Assembly: GCF_001005085.2 (NCBI RefSeq)
Contig: NZ_LBMU02000091.1
Span: forward strand, 1-64,000
Origin: Streptomyces humi
GTDB lineage: Bacteria > Actinomycetota > Actinomycetes > Streptomycetales > Streptomycetaceae
Direction of reading: 5' to 3'
DNA length: 64,000 nt
This document shows, in pieces, positions 44,876 through 54,275 of this stretch (positions are counted from its first letter, which is position 1; every line of letters starts with the position of its first letter). The notes beneath the pieces were generated by a model. That model ran no database searches. It had not been told where the DNA came from and was given only the letters and a program-made list of their open reading frames with translations. Position numbers and translations under genes: made by a program.

Positions 44876-47800
44876 ATGTCCGAACCCACCCCCGAAGTCC
44901 CCCTGTCCAGACGCGGATTCGTCGCCGCGGCCGGGGCCGGCGCAGCCCTCGCCACCGGGCTGACCGGCTTCGGTATCGCCGTACCGCAGCCGGCCTCCGC
45001 CGCGCCGGAGCACCCGGCCACCACCCTGGCCACCACCTCCGCCGCCTTCACCGCCCGCCACTTCTCCGACCCGCCCAAGGACAGCCGCCCCACCGTCTAC
45101 TGGTACTGGAACGGGCCCGTCACCCCCGACCTGGTCGACCGCCAACTGGCCGACCTGCGGGACAAGGGCATGTACGAGGTGATCCTCTTCTCCTTCGACA
45201 ACGACGCCATGCGGCCCGTCTTCTTCACCGAGGAATGGTTCGACATCGTCGAGCACGTGCTGCGGACCGCGGAACGCACCGGCATGCGCGTGTGGCTGTT
45301 CAACGACGACCACTTCCCGAGCGGCCGGGCCGGCGAGTTCATCGTGAAGGGTGGCACGGTCGGCTCCCGGACCTACCAGCCCCGCCCCGACCTGCGGCTC
45401 AAGGCGCTGTGGCGGTCCACCACGGTGGTCGAGGGGCCGATCCGCGCCGACCTCCGCCGCAGCACTGGCGTGGGGGTGGAGGCCGGGCACCTGGTCGCCG
45501 ACGCCGCCGTGCTGGCCGGCGCCACCGTGCTGCGCGGCGGCGACCACTGGACCGACCTGACCGTCACCGCGAGCGCCAAGGCCGACCACACCGCCGCCGG
45601 ACTGGTCGTCCGCGCCGCCGCCGACGGCCTCGACGGCTACGCCGTCACCTTCGACCAGACCGGTGTGGTCACCGTACTGAGGCTGGCCCGCGGCGCGGAC
45701 CCCGTGGAACTGCTGCGCAGCACCCGCACCGACGGCTTCAACAAGACCAAGTACCACACCCTCGTCGTCACCGTCAGCGGGACCACCCTCACCGTCACCC
45801 TCGACGGCCGGGCCAAGGGCACGGTCACGGACGGCGCCCACCCCGCCGGCGGGGTCGGGGTGCGCGCGGTCGGCGACGAGCGCGGCCTGTTCGACAGCCT
45901 CGCCGTCACCGCGCCCGACGGCAGCACCCTGTACACGACGGCCTTCGACGACCCGGCCGCCGCCGGTGACTTCCCCGAGCGGGCCGCCCTCGCCGTCGAG
46001 GCCGTCGCCGCCGCCGCGCGCCCGGTGGGCACCACGGACGCGTCCGCCGTCGTCGACCTCACCGACCGGCTGACGAAGAACGCCGACTGGCAGGTCCCCG
46101 AGGGCCGTTGGCAGCTCGACCTGTTCGGTGGTGTCCCGCTCGTCGACGACACCCAGGGCTACAGCCGCAGTTACGTCGACCTCCTGGACGACGAACCCGT
46201 GCGGCTCTTCCTCGACATCGTCCCCGGCGAGTACCACCGGCGCTTCCACCGCTGGTTCGGGACCGTCATCCCCGGCTTCTGGGACGACGAGCCGTTCTTC
46301 GCCTCCGCCGAGGCCCACTTCAAACGGCTGCCGTGGTCGCCGACGCTCGACCGCGCCCTGCGCGACGTCGGCGTCGCACCCGGTGTCGCCTACGCCGCCG
46401 CCTCCGACGACCTCGGCCGTGACGGCCGTATCGCGCGGGGCCGTTACTGGCAGGCGGTCTCCAACCGGTTCGCGCGCTACTTCCGCGCCCAGGGGGAGTG
46501 GTGCGCACAGCGCGGGGTCGCCCTCATCACCAATCCGCTCTACGACGAGACGGCCCCCGCCAAACGCGTCCCCAGCACCGGTGACCTGCACAAGGTCAAC
46601 CAGTGGGCGCAGGTGCCCGGCGGCGACATCATCACCGCCGAGTACGTGGCGGGCCAGCAGACCATGCTGCCCCGCAACCCGGTCTCGGTCGCCCACCAGA
46701 TGGGCCGGGAACGGACCCTGATGGAGATGTTCGGCAACATGGGCTGGCAGGTCACCCCCGGCTTCGTGCACGCGACCGTCGGCGCCCAGGCCGCCCGCGG
46801 CGTCAACCTGACCGTCCTGCACGCCCTGTGGACCGACGAGACCGTCGTCTACTTCCCGCCGCCCTTCGGGCCCCGCGCCCCCTGGTGGTGGTCGATGCGG
46901 CCGCTCGCCGAGTGGATCGGCCGGGTCATGGAGGCGGCCCGCGGCACGTCCGCCGCCCGTACCGCGCTGCTCCAGCCGCAGCGGGCCGCCGAGCAGTGGA
47001 CCGGTACCGACAAGCAGGGCACGGTCGACGGAGCGCTGAGCGACGCCGCCTACGCCCTGGAACGCGCCCAGGTCGACTTCGACCTCCTCCACGAGGGCGC
47101 CCTCACCGGAGACCCGGACCTGCTGGCCCACGCCCGGGTGCGCGACGGCAGGCTCGCTGTGGGAGAGGCCCGCTACGACCTGGTCGTCCTGCCCGAGACA
47201 CCGACCCTGGACACCGCGACCGTCCGCGCACTGGACGCCTTCGTCAGGGCGGGCGGCACGGTGGTGGCCGTGGGCACGCTGCCCGCCGACGAGGCGGACG
47301 CCGACGACCGCTCCCTCACCCGCGCCCTGCACGACCTGTTCCCCGACACCACCCCGGGCAGCCGCGCCCTGGGCCGGGGCCGCGCCGTTCGCGTGGCCGA
47401 CGCCGGCGGTCTGGGCGGCGCGGCGCACGACGCGGGAGCCGCAGCGGCCGTCCTGGAACCAGCCCAGGACTCGATCCGCGCCCTGCGCGTCACCCGGGGC
47501 GACGACACCGCCTTCCTCTTCAACAACGAGAGCGGCACCGCCGTGACGACCACCGCGGTACTGCCCGCCGACGGCGTACCGGAACTGTGGGACCCGACCA
47601 CCGGCGAGACCGGACCGGCCCCGCTCCACCGCACGGGCAGACGGGGCCTCCTGGTGCCGCTGACCTTCGCACCGTACGAGACCCGGATCGTCGTCGTCCG
47701 CGCGCACGAGTCGGTTCCGCCGCACCTCACCGCCGCCCCGGTCGACGTGCTGGCCGTCGAGCGGCACGGCCGCGTCCTGCGGGCCACCGTCGAGACGGCG

Positions 47801-48298
47801 GAGCCCGGCAGCCACCCTCTCGGCGGCACCGACGGCAGCCGCGCCTACCAGGGCACGGTCCGCGTCGACGACCCGCTCACCCCGGTGCCGGTCACCGGCG
47901 ACTGGACGCTCACCCTGGACCGGGAGGCGGACACCCCGGTCACCGGACCGCCCGGCAGCTGGACGTCGTACGCCCCGCTCTTCTCCGGCAGCGGCACCTA
48001 CACCAGGGACCTCGACGTGGACGGCGCGACCCTCGACGGCCGGCGGGTCCTGCTCGACCTCGGGGACGTCCGGGACGTCGCCCAGGTGACCGTCAACGGC
48101 ACGGCCCTCCCCCCGCTGCTGTGGGCGCCCTTCGTCAGCGACGTCACCGGACTGCTCGTCCCCGGACGCAACCGCGTCGCCGTACGGATCGCCAACACCC
48201 TCTCCAACGAACGCAACAAGCCCCTGCCGTCGGGCCTGCTCGGCCCGGTCACCCTGCGCTTCAAGCGCCGCGTGACCGTCGACCTCGACCGCGTCTGA
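44876..48298 (+). CDS. Secreted GH106-like alpha-L-rhamnosidase
   Basis: 1140 aa. The Tat signal (LSRRGFVAAAG) is followed by a GH106-like opening (FSDPPKDSRPTVYWYWNG and WLFNDDHFPSGRAGE). An inserted beta-sandwich of about 200 residues (about 165-385) looks like a LamG/DUF1080 module, then the catalytic barrel resumes (WYWN/FWDDEPFF and WTDETVVYFPPP). A C-terminal jelly-roll (about 985-1130; DLDVDGATLDGRRVLLDLGDV) is present. Substrates of the family are terminal alpha-L-rhamnose residues on pectin or glycosides. It lies 116 bp after the preceding glycosidase and 28 bp before the GH78 gene. Confidence 0.82.
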   Translation: MSEPTPEVPLSRRGFVAAAGAGAALATGLTGFGIAVPQPASAAPEHPATTLATTSAAFTARHFSDPPKDSRPTVYWYWNGPVTPDLVDRQLADLRDKGMYEVILFSFDNDAMRPVFFTEEWFDIVEHVLRTAERTGMRVWLFNDDHFPSGRAGEFIVKGGTVGSRTYQPRPDLRLKALWRSTTVVEGPIRADLRRSTGVGVEAGHLVADAAVLAGATVLRGGDHWTDLTVTASAKADHTAAGLVVRAAADGLDGYAVTFDQTGVVTVLRLARGADPVELLRSTRTDGFNKTKYHTLVVTVSGTTLTVTLDGRAKGTVTDGAHPAGGVGVRAVGDERGLFDSLAVTAPDGSTLYTTAFDDPAAAGDFPERAALAVEAVAAAARPVGTTDASAVVDLTDRLTKNADWQVPEGRWQLDLFGGVPLVDDTQGYSRSYVDLLDDEPVRLFLDIVPGEYHRRFHRWFGTVIPGFWDDEPFFASAEAHFKRLPWSPTLDRALRDVGVAPGVAYAAASDDLGRDGRIARGRYWQAVSNRFARYFRAQGEWCAQRGVALITNPLYDETAPAKRVPSTGDLHKVNQWAQVPGGDIITAEYVAGQQTMLPRNPVSVAHQMGRERTLMEMFGNMGWQVTPGFVHATVGAQAARGVNLTVLHALWTDETVVYFPPPFGPRAPWWWSMRPLAEWIGRVMEAARGTSAARTALLQPQRAAEQWTGTDKQGTVDGALSDAAYALERAQVDFDLLHEGALTGDPDLLAHARVRDGRLAVGEARYDLVVLPETPTLDTATVRALDAFVRAGGTVVAVGTLPADEADADDRSLTRALHDLFPDTTPGSRALGRGRAVRVADAGGLGGAAHDAGAAAAVLEPAQDSIRALRVTRGDDTAFLFNNESGTAVTTTAVLPADGVPELWDPTTGETGPAPLHRTGRRGLLVPLTFAPYETRIVVVRAHESVPPHLTAAPVDVLAVERHGRVLRATVETAEPGSHPLGGTDGSRAYQGTVRVDDPLTPVPVTGDWTLTLDREADTPVTGPPGSWTSYAPLFSGSGTYTRDLDVDGATLDGRRVLLDLGDVRDVAQVTVNGTALPPLLWAPFVSDVTGLLVPGRNRVAVRIANTLSNERNKPLPSGLLGPVTLRFKRRVTVDLDRV

Positions 48299-48326
48299 CG
48301 ATCCCGCCCCGCCAGGAAGGACCGCC

Positions 48327-51300
48327 ATGCCCCGTTCCGGACCCCGCGCCGGCGGCCGGCGCCTCGCCGCCCTGCTGTCCGCCACACTCACCGCCCTCGT
48401 CACCGCCGTGTCCGCCACCGTCCCGGCCGCCGCCGCGACCACCGGCCCGCTCACCCCGGTCCACCTGCGCACCCAGCACCTGGACCAGGCCCTCGGTATC
48501 GACGACACCACCCCCGACCTCAGCTGGGCAACCACCGCCCGCACCGCGAACACCCTCCAGAGCGCCTACCGCGTCCAGGCCGCCACCTCGCCCGACCGGC
48601 TGCGCTCCGGCCGCCCGGACCTCTGGGACTCAGGGAAGATCGCCTCCGCCGTTCCGGAGACCACCTACGCGGGCCGTGCCCTCGGCTCCCGCACCCGCGT
48701 CTACTGGCGGGTCCAGCTGTGGTCCGGCGCGCACCGCACCTCCGACTGGAGCGCCCCGGCGGCCTTCGAGACCGGCCTGACCAAGGCCGACGACTGGCAG
48801 GCCCAGTGGATCACCCACCCCGAATGGCGGCTCAGCGAAAGGGAGACCGAGCCCGTCGTCGTCAAGGTGCCCCGCACCACGGCCCGTTACCTCCGCCTCG
48901 ACGTCACCCGCCTCGGCCTGCCCCTCGAGGAGAGCGTCGACGCCCGCACCTGGCGCCTCCAACTCGGCGAGATCGACGTACGGGACGCGCAGTCCGGGAC
49001 GACCGGACTCGCCAAGGGCGCCGCCGTCACCGCCTCCGAGACCTACACGATCCGCAAGACCTACGAGCCCGCCCTCGCCGTCGACGGACTGACCAACAGC
49101 GCCCTGCAAACGGCCGCCGGCTACTCCAGCGCCGCCCACACCTCCGCCGACACCTCGGCCACCCCGGTCACCCTCACCCTCGACCTCAAGTCGGCGAAGA
49201 CCTTCGACCAGGTGGCCCTCTACCCGCGCGCCGACGTCCTCACCGACGACGGCAAGGTCCCGAACTTCCCCGTGGACTACGCCCTTTCGGCGGCCGACGC
49301 CGCCACCGGACCCTTCACCCCCCTCACCCAGGTCACCGGCCAGCAGCCCCCGAAGCCCTACCTGCCCGCCGGACTCCCGCTGCTCGCCGACGACTTCACC
49401 CTCCCGCACGGCATCCGCAGCGCCCGCCTCTACATCGCCGGACTCGGCATCTACGACGCCACCCTCAACGGTGAACCCGTCGGGGACGCGGTACTGGAAC
49501 CCGCCAACACCGACTACCGCGACCGCGTCCAGTACGCCACCTACGACGTCACCGGCCGGCTGCGCACCGGCGCCAACACCCTCGGCGTCGCCCTCGGCAA
49601 CGGCATGTCCGACGTCGTCAGCACCGCCGACCGCTACCGCAAGCTCTACGGGAACATCAGTGATCCCAAGCTCGTCGCCCAGCTGGAGATCACCCTCGCC
49701 GACGGCAGCCGCCGCGTCGTGAGCAGCGGCGACGGCTGGCGCACCACGCTCGGCCCCACCACCTCGAGCAACTGGTACGGCGGCGAGGACTACGACGCCC
49801 GCCGCGAGATCGCGCACTGGGACGACCCGAAGGGCGACCACCGCACCTGGGACCACGCGGTCACCGTCGCCGCCCCCGGCACCGCCGACGCCCCCGCCGC
49901 ACTCAGCGCCCGAGAGACCGAGCCGATCCGGGTCGTCCAGACCCTCACCGGCAAGGAGGTCGCGGGCGCCACCGGCAGCCGCGTCTTCGACCTCGGGCGC
50001 AACATCGCCGGCTGGCCGGAGATCACCGTCAGCGCGCGCGCCGGCACGGAGATCCGCGTCTACCCGGCCGAAAGCCTCAAGGACGGGCACGCCTTCCAGT
50101 CCGTCAGCAACGTCGGCGCACCCCTGTGGGACAGTTACACCACACGCGACAGCCGCACCGCCACCTGGCACCCCACCTTCAGCTACCACGGCTTCCGTTA
50201 CCTGGAACTGAAGGGCCTGCCCGGCACCGCGACGGTCTCGGTACGCGGCCTGGTGCTGCGCACCGACAACAACTCCGCCGGCGACTTCACCAGCTCCGAC
50301 CCGCTGATCAACGGCATCCACGGCATCATCCGCCGGGCGATCGAGGGCAACATGATGAGCGTCCTCACCGACTGCCCCAGCCGGGAGAAGCTCGGCTGGC
50401 TCGAACAGGACCAGCTCGTCTTCCCGGCCCTCGCCGCCAACTACGACATGCAGGCCTACCTGCGCAAGATCGTCCGTGACATGGCCGACGCCCAGACCGC
50501 CGACGGCCTGATCCCGAGCACCGTCCCCGAATACACCAGCCTGCCCGGCGCCTACCGCAACGACTCCAACTGGGGCGGCTCGTTCGTCCTGGTGCCCTGG
50601 CAGCTCTACACCACCTACGGCGACCGCGACACCCTGCGCACCTACTACCCGCGGATGCGCCAGTACGCGGCCTTCCTGAAGACCCAGGTATCGGCAGGCA
50701 TCCTCGACTACGGCCTGGGCGACTGGTTCACCCCGGACCGCACCTTCCCCCGCGCGGTCGCCGGCACCTACGGCTACTGGCGCGTCGTCGACGCCCTGTC
50801 CCGGATCGCCGCCGTCCTCGGCGACGACACCGCCGCCGCCGGATACCGCACGGAGGCCGACACCTCCGCACAGGCCCTCGCCGCGAAGTACTACGACACA
50901 GCCACCGGTACGTTCGGCGGCGGCGGGCAGGGCGCCGAGGCCCTCGCCCTCGACATGGGCGCCTACCCGGCGGGGGAGAAGGACCGGCTGCTGGCCCACT
51001 TCACGTCGTCCGTCGAGGCCGCCGACTACCACCTCCAACTCGGCGAGATCTCCCTGCCGTCCGCGTTCCGGGTGCTGTCCTCGGCCGGCCGCGACGACAT
51101 CGTCCACCGGATCGCCACCCGGACCACCAGCCCCAGCTACGGCTACCAGGTGCTCGCCGGCAACACCACCCTCGGGGAATCCTGGGACGGCGGCACCGGC
51201 CAGTCGCAGAACCACTTCATGCTCGGCGCGATCGACTCCTGGTTCACCGGCCGCGTCGCGGGCCTCGGCCAGACCGCCGACTCCGTCGGCTACCGCGAAC

Positions 51301-51587
51301 TCCTCGTCGACCCGGCGGTGGAAGGCGACCTGACCTCCGCGACCGGCTCGTACCGCACCCCTTACGGACTGGCCCGCACCGACTGGACCCGCACCGGCGA
51401 CACCTTCCGCCTCACCGTCGACGTGCCGGCCGGCAGCACCGCCGAGATCCACGTGCCCGCCGCCGACGGCCACGCCACCGCCCCCGCCGGAGCCCGGCCG
51501 CTCCGCGCCACGCCCACCGAGACCGTCTACGAGACCGGCTCCGGCCACTGGACCTTCCACTCCGCACTCCCACCCACCGCGTCCTGA
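48327..51587 (+). CDS. Secreted GH78 alpha-L-rhamnosidase
   Basis: 1086 aa. Sec-type signal ending AAAAT; N-terminal Fn3-like domain (PDLSWATTARTANTLQSAYR) with an inserted F5/8-type-C-like segment at about 170-340; jelly-roll domains; then an alpha/alpha six-barrel with the family's acidic motif DCPSREKLGWLEQDQ (general acid Glu) and NTTLGESWDGG. It cleaves alpha-L-rhamnose, for example from flavonoid rutinosides and hesperidosides. The ATG at 48327 has aggaagg upstream. Two different rhamnosidase families side by side point to rhamnosylated plant compounds. Confidence 0.92.
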   Translation: MPRSGPRAGGRRLAALLSATLTALVTAVSATVPAAAATTGPLTPVHLRTQHLDQALGIDDTTPDLSWATTARTANTLQSAYRVQAATSPDRLRSGRPDLWDSGKIASAVPETTYAGRALGSRTRVYWRVQLWSGAHRTSDWSAPAAFETGLTKADDWQAQWITHPEWRLSERETEPVVVKVPRTTARYLRLDVTRLGLPLEESVDARTWRLQLGEIDVRDAQSGTTGLAKGAAVTASETYTIRKTYEPALAVDGLTNSALQTAAGYSSAAHTSADTSATPVTLTLDLKSAKTFDQVALYPRADVLTDDGKVPNFPVDYALSAADAATGPFTPLTQVTGQQPPKPYLPAGLPLLADDFTLPHGIRSARLYIAGLGIYDATLNGEPVGDAVLEPANTDYRDRVQYATYDVTGRLRTGANTLGVALGNGMSDVVSTADRYRKLYGNISDPKLVAQLEITLADGSRRVVSSGDGWRTTLGPTTSSNWYGGEDYDARREIAHWDDPKGDHRTWDHAVTVAAPGTADAPAALSARETEPIRVVQTLTGKEVAGATGSRVFDLGRNIAGWPEITVSARAGTEIRVYPAESLKDGHAFQSVSNVGAPLWDSYTTRDSRTATWHPTFSYHGFRYLELKGLPGTATVSVRGLVLRTDNNSAGDFTSSDPLINGIHGIIRRAIEGNMMSVLTDCPSREKLGWLEQDQLVFPALAANYDMQAYLRKIVRDMADAQTADGLIPSTVPEYTSLPGAYRNDSNWGGSFVLVPWQLYTTYGDRDTLRTYYPRMRQYAAFLKTQVSAGILDYGLGDWFTPDRTFPRAVAGTYGYWRVVDALSRIAAVLGDDTAAAGYRTEADTSAQALAAKYYDTATGTFGGGGQGAEALALDMGAYPAGEKDRLLAHFTSSVEAADYHLQLGEISLPSAFRVLSSAGRDDIVHRIATRTTSPSYGYQVLAGNTTLGESWDGGTGQSQNHFMLGAIDSWFTGRVAGLGQTADSVGYRELLVDPAVEGDLTSATGSYRTPYGLARTDWTRTGDTFRLTVDVPAGSTAEIHVPAADGHATAPAGARPLRATPTETVYETGSGHWTFHSALPPTAS

Positions 51588-51608
51588 CGGAGCCCTCGCA
51601 CACAAGCC

Positions 51609-51690
51609 GGGCAGGAGCCGACGGCCGGCCCCCGCCCGGCACGGGCACAGCCCCCGCGACAGGCCGGCGCCGGCCCGACCGCTCCTGCCC
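51609..51690. terminator. Large inverted repeat between converging genes
   Basis: gggcaggagc (51609-51618) and gctcctgccc (51681-51690) are perfect complements enclosing a GC-rich region with further self-complementarity (ggccggc, gccggcc). Probably a bidirectional terminator for the GH78 gene and the oxidase remnant. Confidence 0.45.
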
Positions 51691-51721
51691 AGGACGGCGA
51701 GCAGCGGGGCCGGACCACGCC

Positions 51722-52807
51722 CTACGCCGGAGACACCGGTGTGCGTCCGGTCGCCGGGGCGAGATGCGCCAGCAGTGCGCGGGCACCCCGGACCGCGAGG
51801 GCGACGGACGTCAGAGTGGGATTGCAGGCGGTCGCGGTGGGGATGACGTTGTTGCCGGCGACCCACAACCCCCGGGTGCCCCAGACCCGGCTGTGACTGT
51901 CGCAGACGCTGGTGCCGTCGTCCACCGGGCCCATGCGTGTGGTGCCCTGGTAGTGCAGTGAACTGCCCGCGGGCAGCAGGACGGGAGCGTCGCCGAGGGG
52001 AATGCCCAGAGCGGCTCCCGCTTCGGTGACCGCCTTCTTGGCCTCTTCGATGGTGGCCAGGTCGTCGTCGGTGTAGCGGTAGTGGATCCGCATGTCCGGC
52101 AGGCCGTAGGCGTCGGTCGCGCCGTCGGTGAACTCGACACGGTCGTCGGCGTTCACGTCCTTGGCGCAGAACCAGCCCAGTCCGACGACGGCGCCGGGTT
52201 CGGTGCCGGCGCCGTCGGCGAGCGGGACGGGCGACGCGTCGAGTTGCATCACCTGGCCGTGGAAGGGCTGTGCGTCGGTGTACGGCACCCAGCTCACGCC
52301 GCTCTGGGGCACGATGGCGCCGTCCTCGTCGCGGGTGCGGCCCGTGACGGCCCGGTGTGCGGCCACGACCTCGTCCGGCAGCCGGACGGCATGGACGATC
52401 TGGGGCTGGTCGTTGAGATAGCGGCCGAGTGCGGCCGGCCGGACCCCGGAGGCGTGGAGCAGCTGCGGGGTGCGCAGGGCGTCCGCCGCCACCACGACCG
52501 CCCGCGCGGCGATGTCGCGTTCCGCGCCGGTGGTCAGGTCCTTCACCACGACTCCGGTCACGGTGCCGCCGTCCAGGACGACGCGCAGACACAGACAGCG
52601 GTCGGCGATCTCGACGCGTTCGTCCCGTGCGGCCGCGCCCAGGACGACGTCGGTGCCGCTCCAGGTGTGGGCGCCGTCGGGACGCGGGGTGACGGCCAGG
52701 GGCATCGGGGCCACCCGGCGGTGGCCGGGCCGGCCGGGGTCGAAGAGGGCGGACAGCCGGCGGCGTACCTCGTCCGCGAAGGGAGCCTCACGACGAAGGA
52801 CGACCAT
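51722..52807 (-). pseudogene. Pyranose-oxidase-like GMC flavoprotein, N-terminally truncated
   Basis: 361 residues matching the C-terminal two thirds of pyranose 2-oxidase/C-glycoside 3-oxidase (CarA-type) enzymes: middle FAD-domain segment ARAVVVAADALRTPQLL, substrate domain, catalytic-region SLHYQGTTRMG and GNNVIPTATACNPTLTS with the conserved Asn. The N-terminal FAD-binding region with GxGxxG, about 150-200 residues, is missing, and nothing like it is found upstream in any frame. Its first ATG overlaps the ATG of the opposite-strand gene, leaving no promoter or ribosome binding site. It is most likely a remnant left by a deletion. An alternative is an assembly gap at 52807. Confidence 0.75.
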
Positions 52808-54101
52808 GCTCGAACGCCCCATCATTCAGCAGCGCGGATTCCGCAACACGGCCGACGGCTCCGGGGCCACGGGCTTCCAGCTCCGCCTGCGCAACCCCAA
52901 CTACCGGGGAATCTCCGGCAGCCTCGTCGACGGCGCCGACGTGATCGTCGACGGCCGGGCGTTTCCGCGCGACGCGCAGCGCTGGACGCTACAGGGCCGC
53001 ACCTTCACCCTCGCCGAACTGCGCGCCTCCACGGACGTACGGTGGCAGCTCGACGAAACCGCGACGCTCCACATCGACCATCCGGGCGGTCTCGGCGCGG
53101 GCGTCCACCAGGTCGAGGTCGCGGTGCGGCTGCGCCGCCCCTACATACCCGAGATCGCCGGACCGTCGGTGTTCCGCTGCTCGACCACCGCCACGATCGT
53201 GCCGGGGACCGGCACCCCGCACGGACTGCGCCACGGCGTCTCGCTCTACAGCTACTCCGGTGACCTCTACACGTCGATGACGCTGGAGGACGCCATGGCG
53301 GACATCGCCGATCTCGGTGCCACCGGCATCGAGATCCTCGGCGAGGGCAACATCCCCGGTTATCCCCACCCCGACCCGGCGTGGATCGACGGCTGGCACC
53401 GGCTTCTCGACGAGTACGGACTCACCGCGACCAACTACGGCGCGTGGGTCGACACCGCCATGTGGCACGACCGCGACCTGACCGCCGAGGAAGGCAGCGC
53501 CCAGCTCGAACGCGACCTCCGCCTGGCCAAGCTGCTCGGCTTCACCTCCCTGCGCCCGAAGTTCGGAGTCGTCACACCCGAACTCGACCCGCACCCCCTC
53601 TGGGAGCCGGCCGTCGAGCGGGTCCTCGACCTCGCGGCCGACCTCGACATCGTGATCTGCCCCGAGATCCACAGTCCCACCCCGATCAAGCACCCGGTCA
53701 CGCAGGCCTACCTCGACTTCGTCGAGCGGACCGGCAGCGACCACTTCAAGCTGCTCATCGACACCGGAATCTTCCAGACCGCGCCCGTGGACGACGGCCA
53801 CGAGGGCTTCGAGGGCAAGAAGCGCCCGCCGTTCCTCGAACCCCTCGCCGTCCCCATGGGCGACCTCGCCGAGATCCTGCCGCACGTGCACTTCATCCAG
53901 GCGAAGTTCTTCGAGATCGACGACCACCTCACCGACCTGCACATCCCCTGGCACGACATCATCGCCACCCTGCACGCGGCCGACTGGCAGGGCTGGCTCT
54001 CCAGCGAGTACGAGGGCCGACGCGAGCCGGGCCGCGGACGTGACCAGGTTCGCCGCCAGCACGCGCTGCTCCGCTCGCTGGACGGCACCGCCCGCGCCTG
54101 A
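52806..54101 (+). CDS. Fused C-glycoside deglycosidase (CarB/DgpB-like plus CarC/DgpC-like)
   Basis: 431 aa. Residues about 1-135 resemble the small beta-sandwich subunit (DUF6379, CarB/DgpB), and about 140-431 the sugar-phosphate-isomerase-like TIM barrel (CarC/DgpC). Likely metal ligands of the barrel are E287 (CPEIHSP), D319 (LLIDTGIF), a residue around H360-Q365 and E401 (SSEYEGRR). In known systems an FAD oxidase first oxidises C3 of the sugar on a C-glycoside, then the two-subunit lyase cleaves the C-C bond; here both subunits are one chain. The broken oxidase gene next door and the rhamnosidases upstream fit C-glycosyl flavonoid breakdown. RBS cgaagga. If the homology is wrong, an ordinary sugar isomerase is the fallback. 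Confidence 0.78.
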   Translation: MLERPIIQQRGFRNTADGSGATGFQLRLRNPNYRGISGSLVDGADVIVDGRAFPRDAQRWTLQGRTFTLAELRASTDVRWQLDETATLHIDHPGGLGAGVHQVEVAVRLRRPYIPEIAGPSVFRCSTTATIVPGTGTPHGLRHGVSLYSYSGDLYTSMTLEDAMADIADLGATGIEILGEGNIPGYPHPDPAWIDGWHRLLDEYGLTATNYGAWVDTAMWHDRDLTAEEGSAQLERDLRLAKLLGFTSLRPKFGVVTPELDPHPLWEPAVERVLDLAADLDIVICPEIHSPTPIKHPVTQAYLDFVERTGSDHFKLLIDTGIFQTAPVDDGHEGFEGKKRPPFLEPLAVPMGDLAEILPHVHFIQAKFFEIDDHLTDLHIPWHDIIATLHAADWQGWLSSEYEGRREPGRGRDQVRRQHALLRSLDGTARA

Positions 54102-54275
54102 CACGGCGCCGCGCACGGGCGGCTCCGGATCCACGGCCGGGCACCGAGCGGACAGGCGCCCGGTCGATCGGCGGGCACGCGGATCGGCCGTTCGCGGCTT
54201 CCTCCGGGGCACCCGGCTGCTGTCGTCCGGTGACACCCGGCTGCTGTCGTCGGCGTCCTCGACACCCGCGGTGTT

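Noticed and set aside
44777-48553. 1258-codon open frame on the minus strand
   Set aside because: It is antisense to the GH106-like gene, has no motifs and is a compositional shadow. The same holds for 12259-15156 and 48630-52592 on the minus strand.
49790-50047. Short minus-strand ORFs inside the GH78 gene
   Set aside because: They show no ribosome binding sites or similarity and are opposite a clear catalytic domain.
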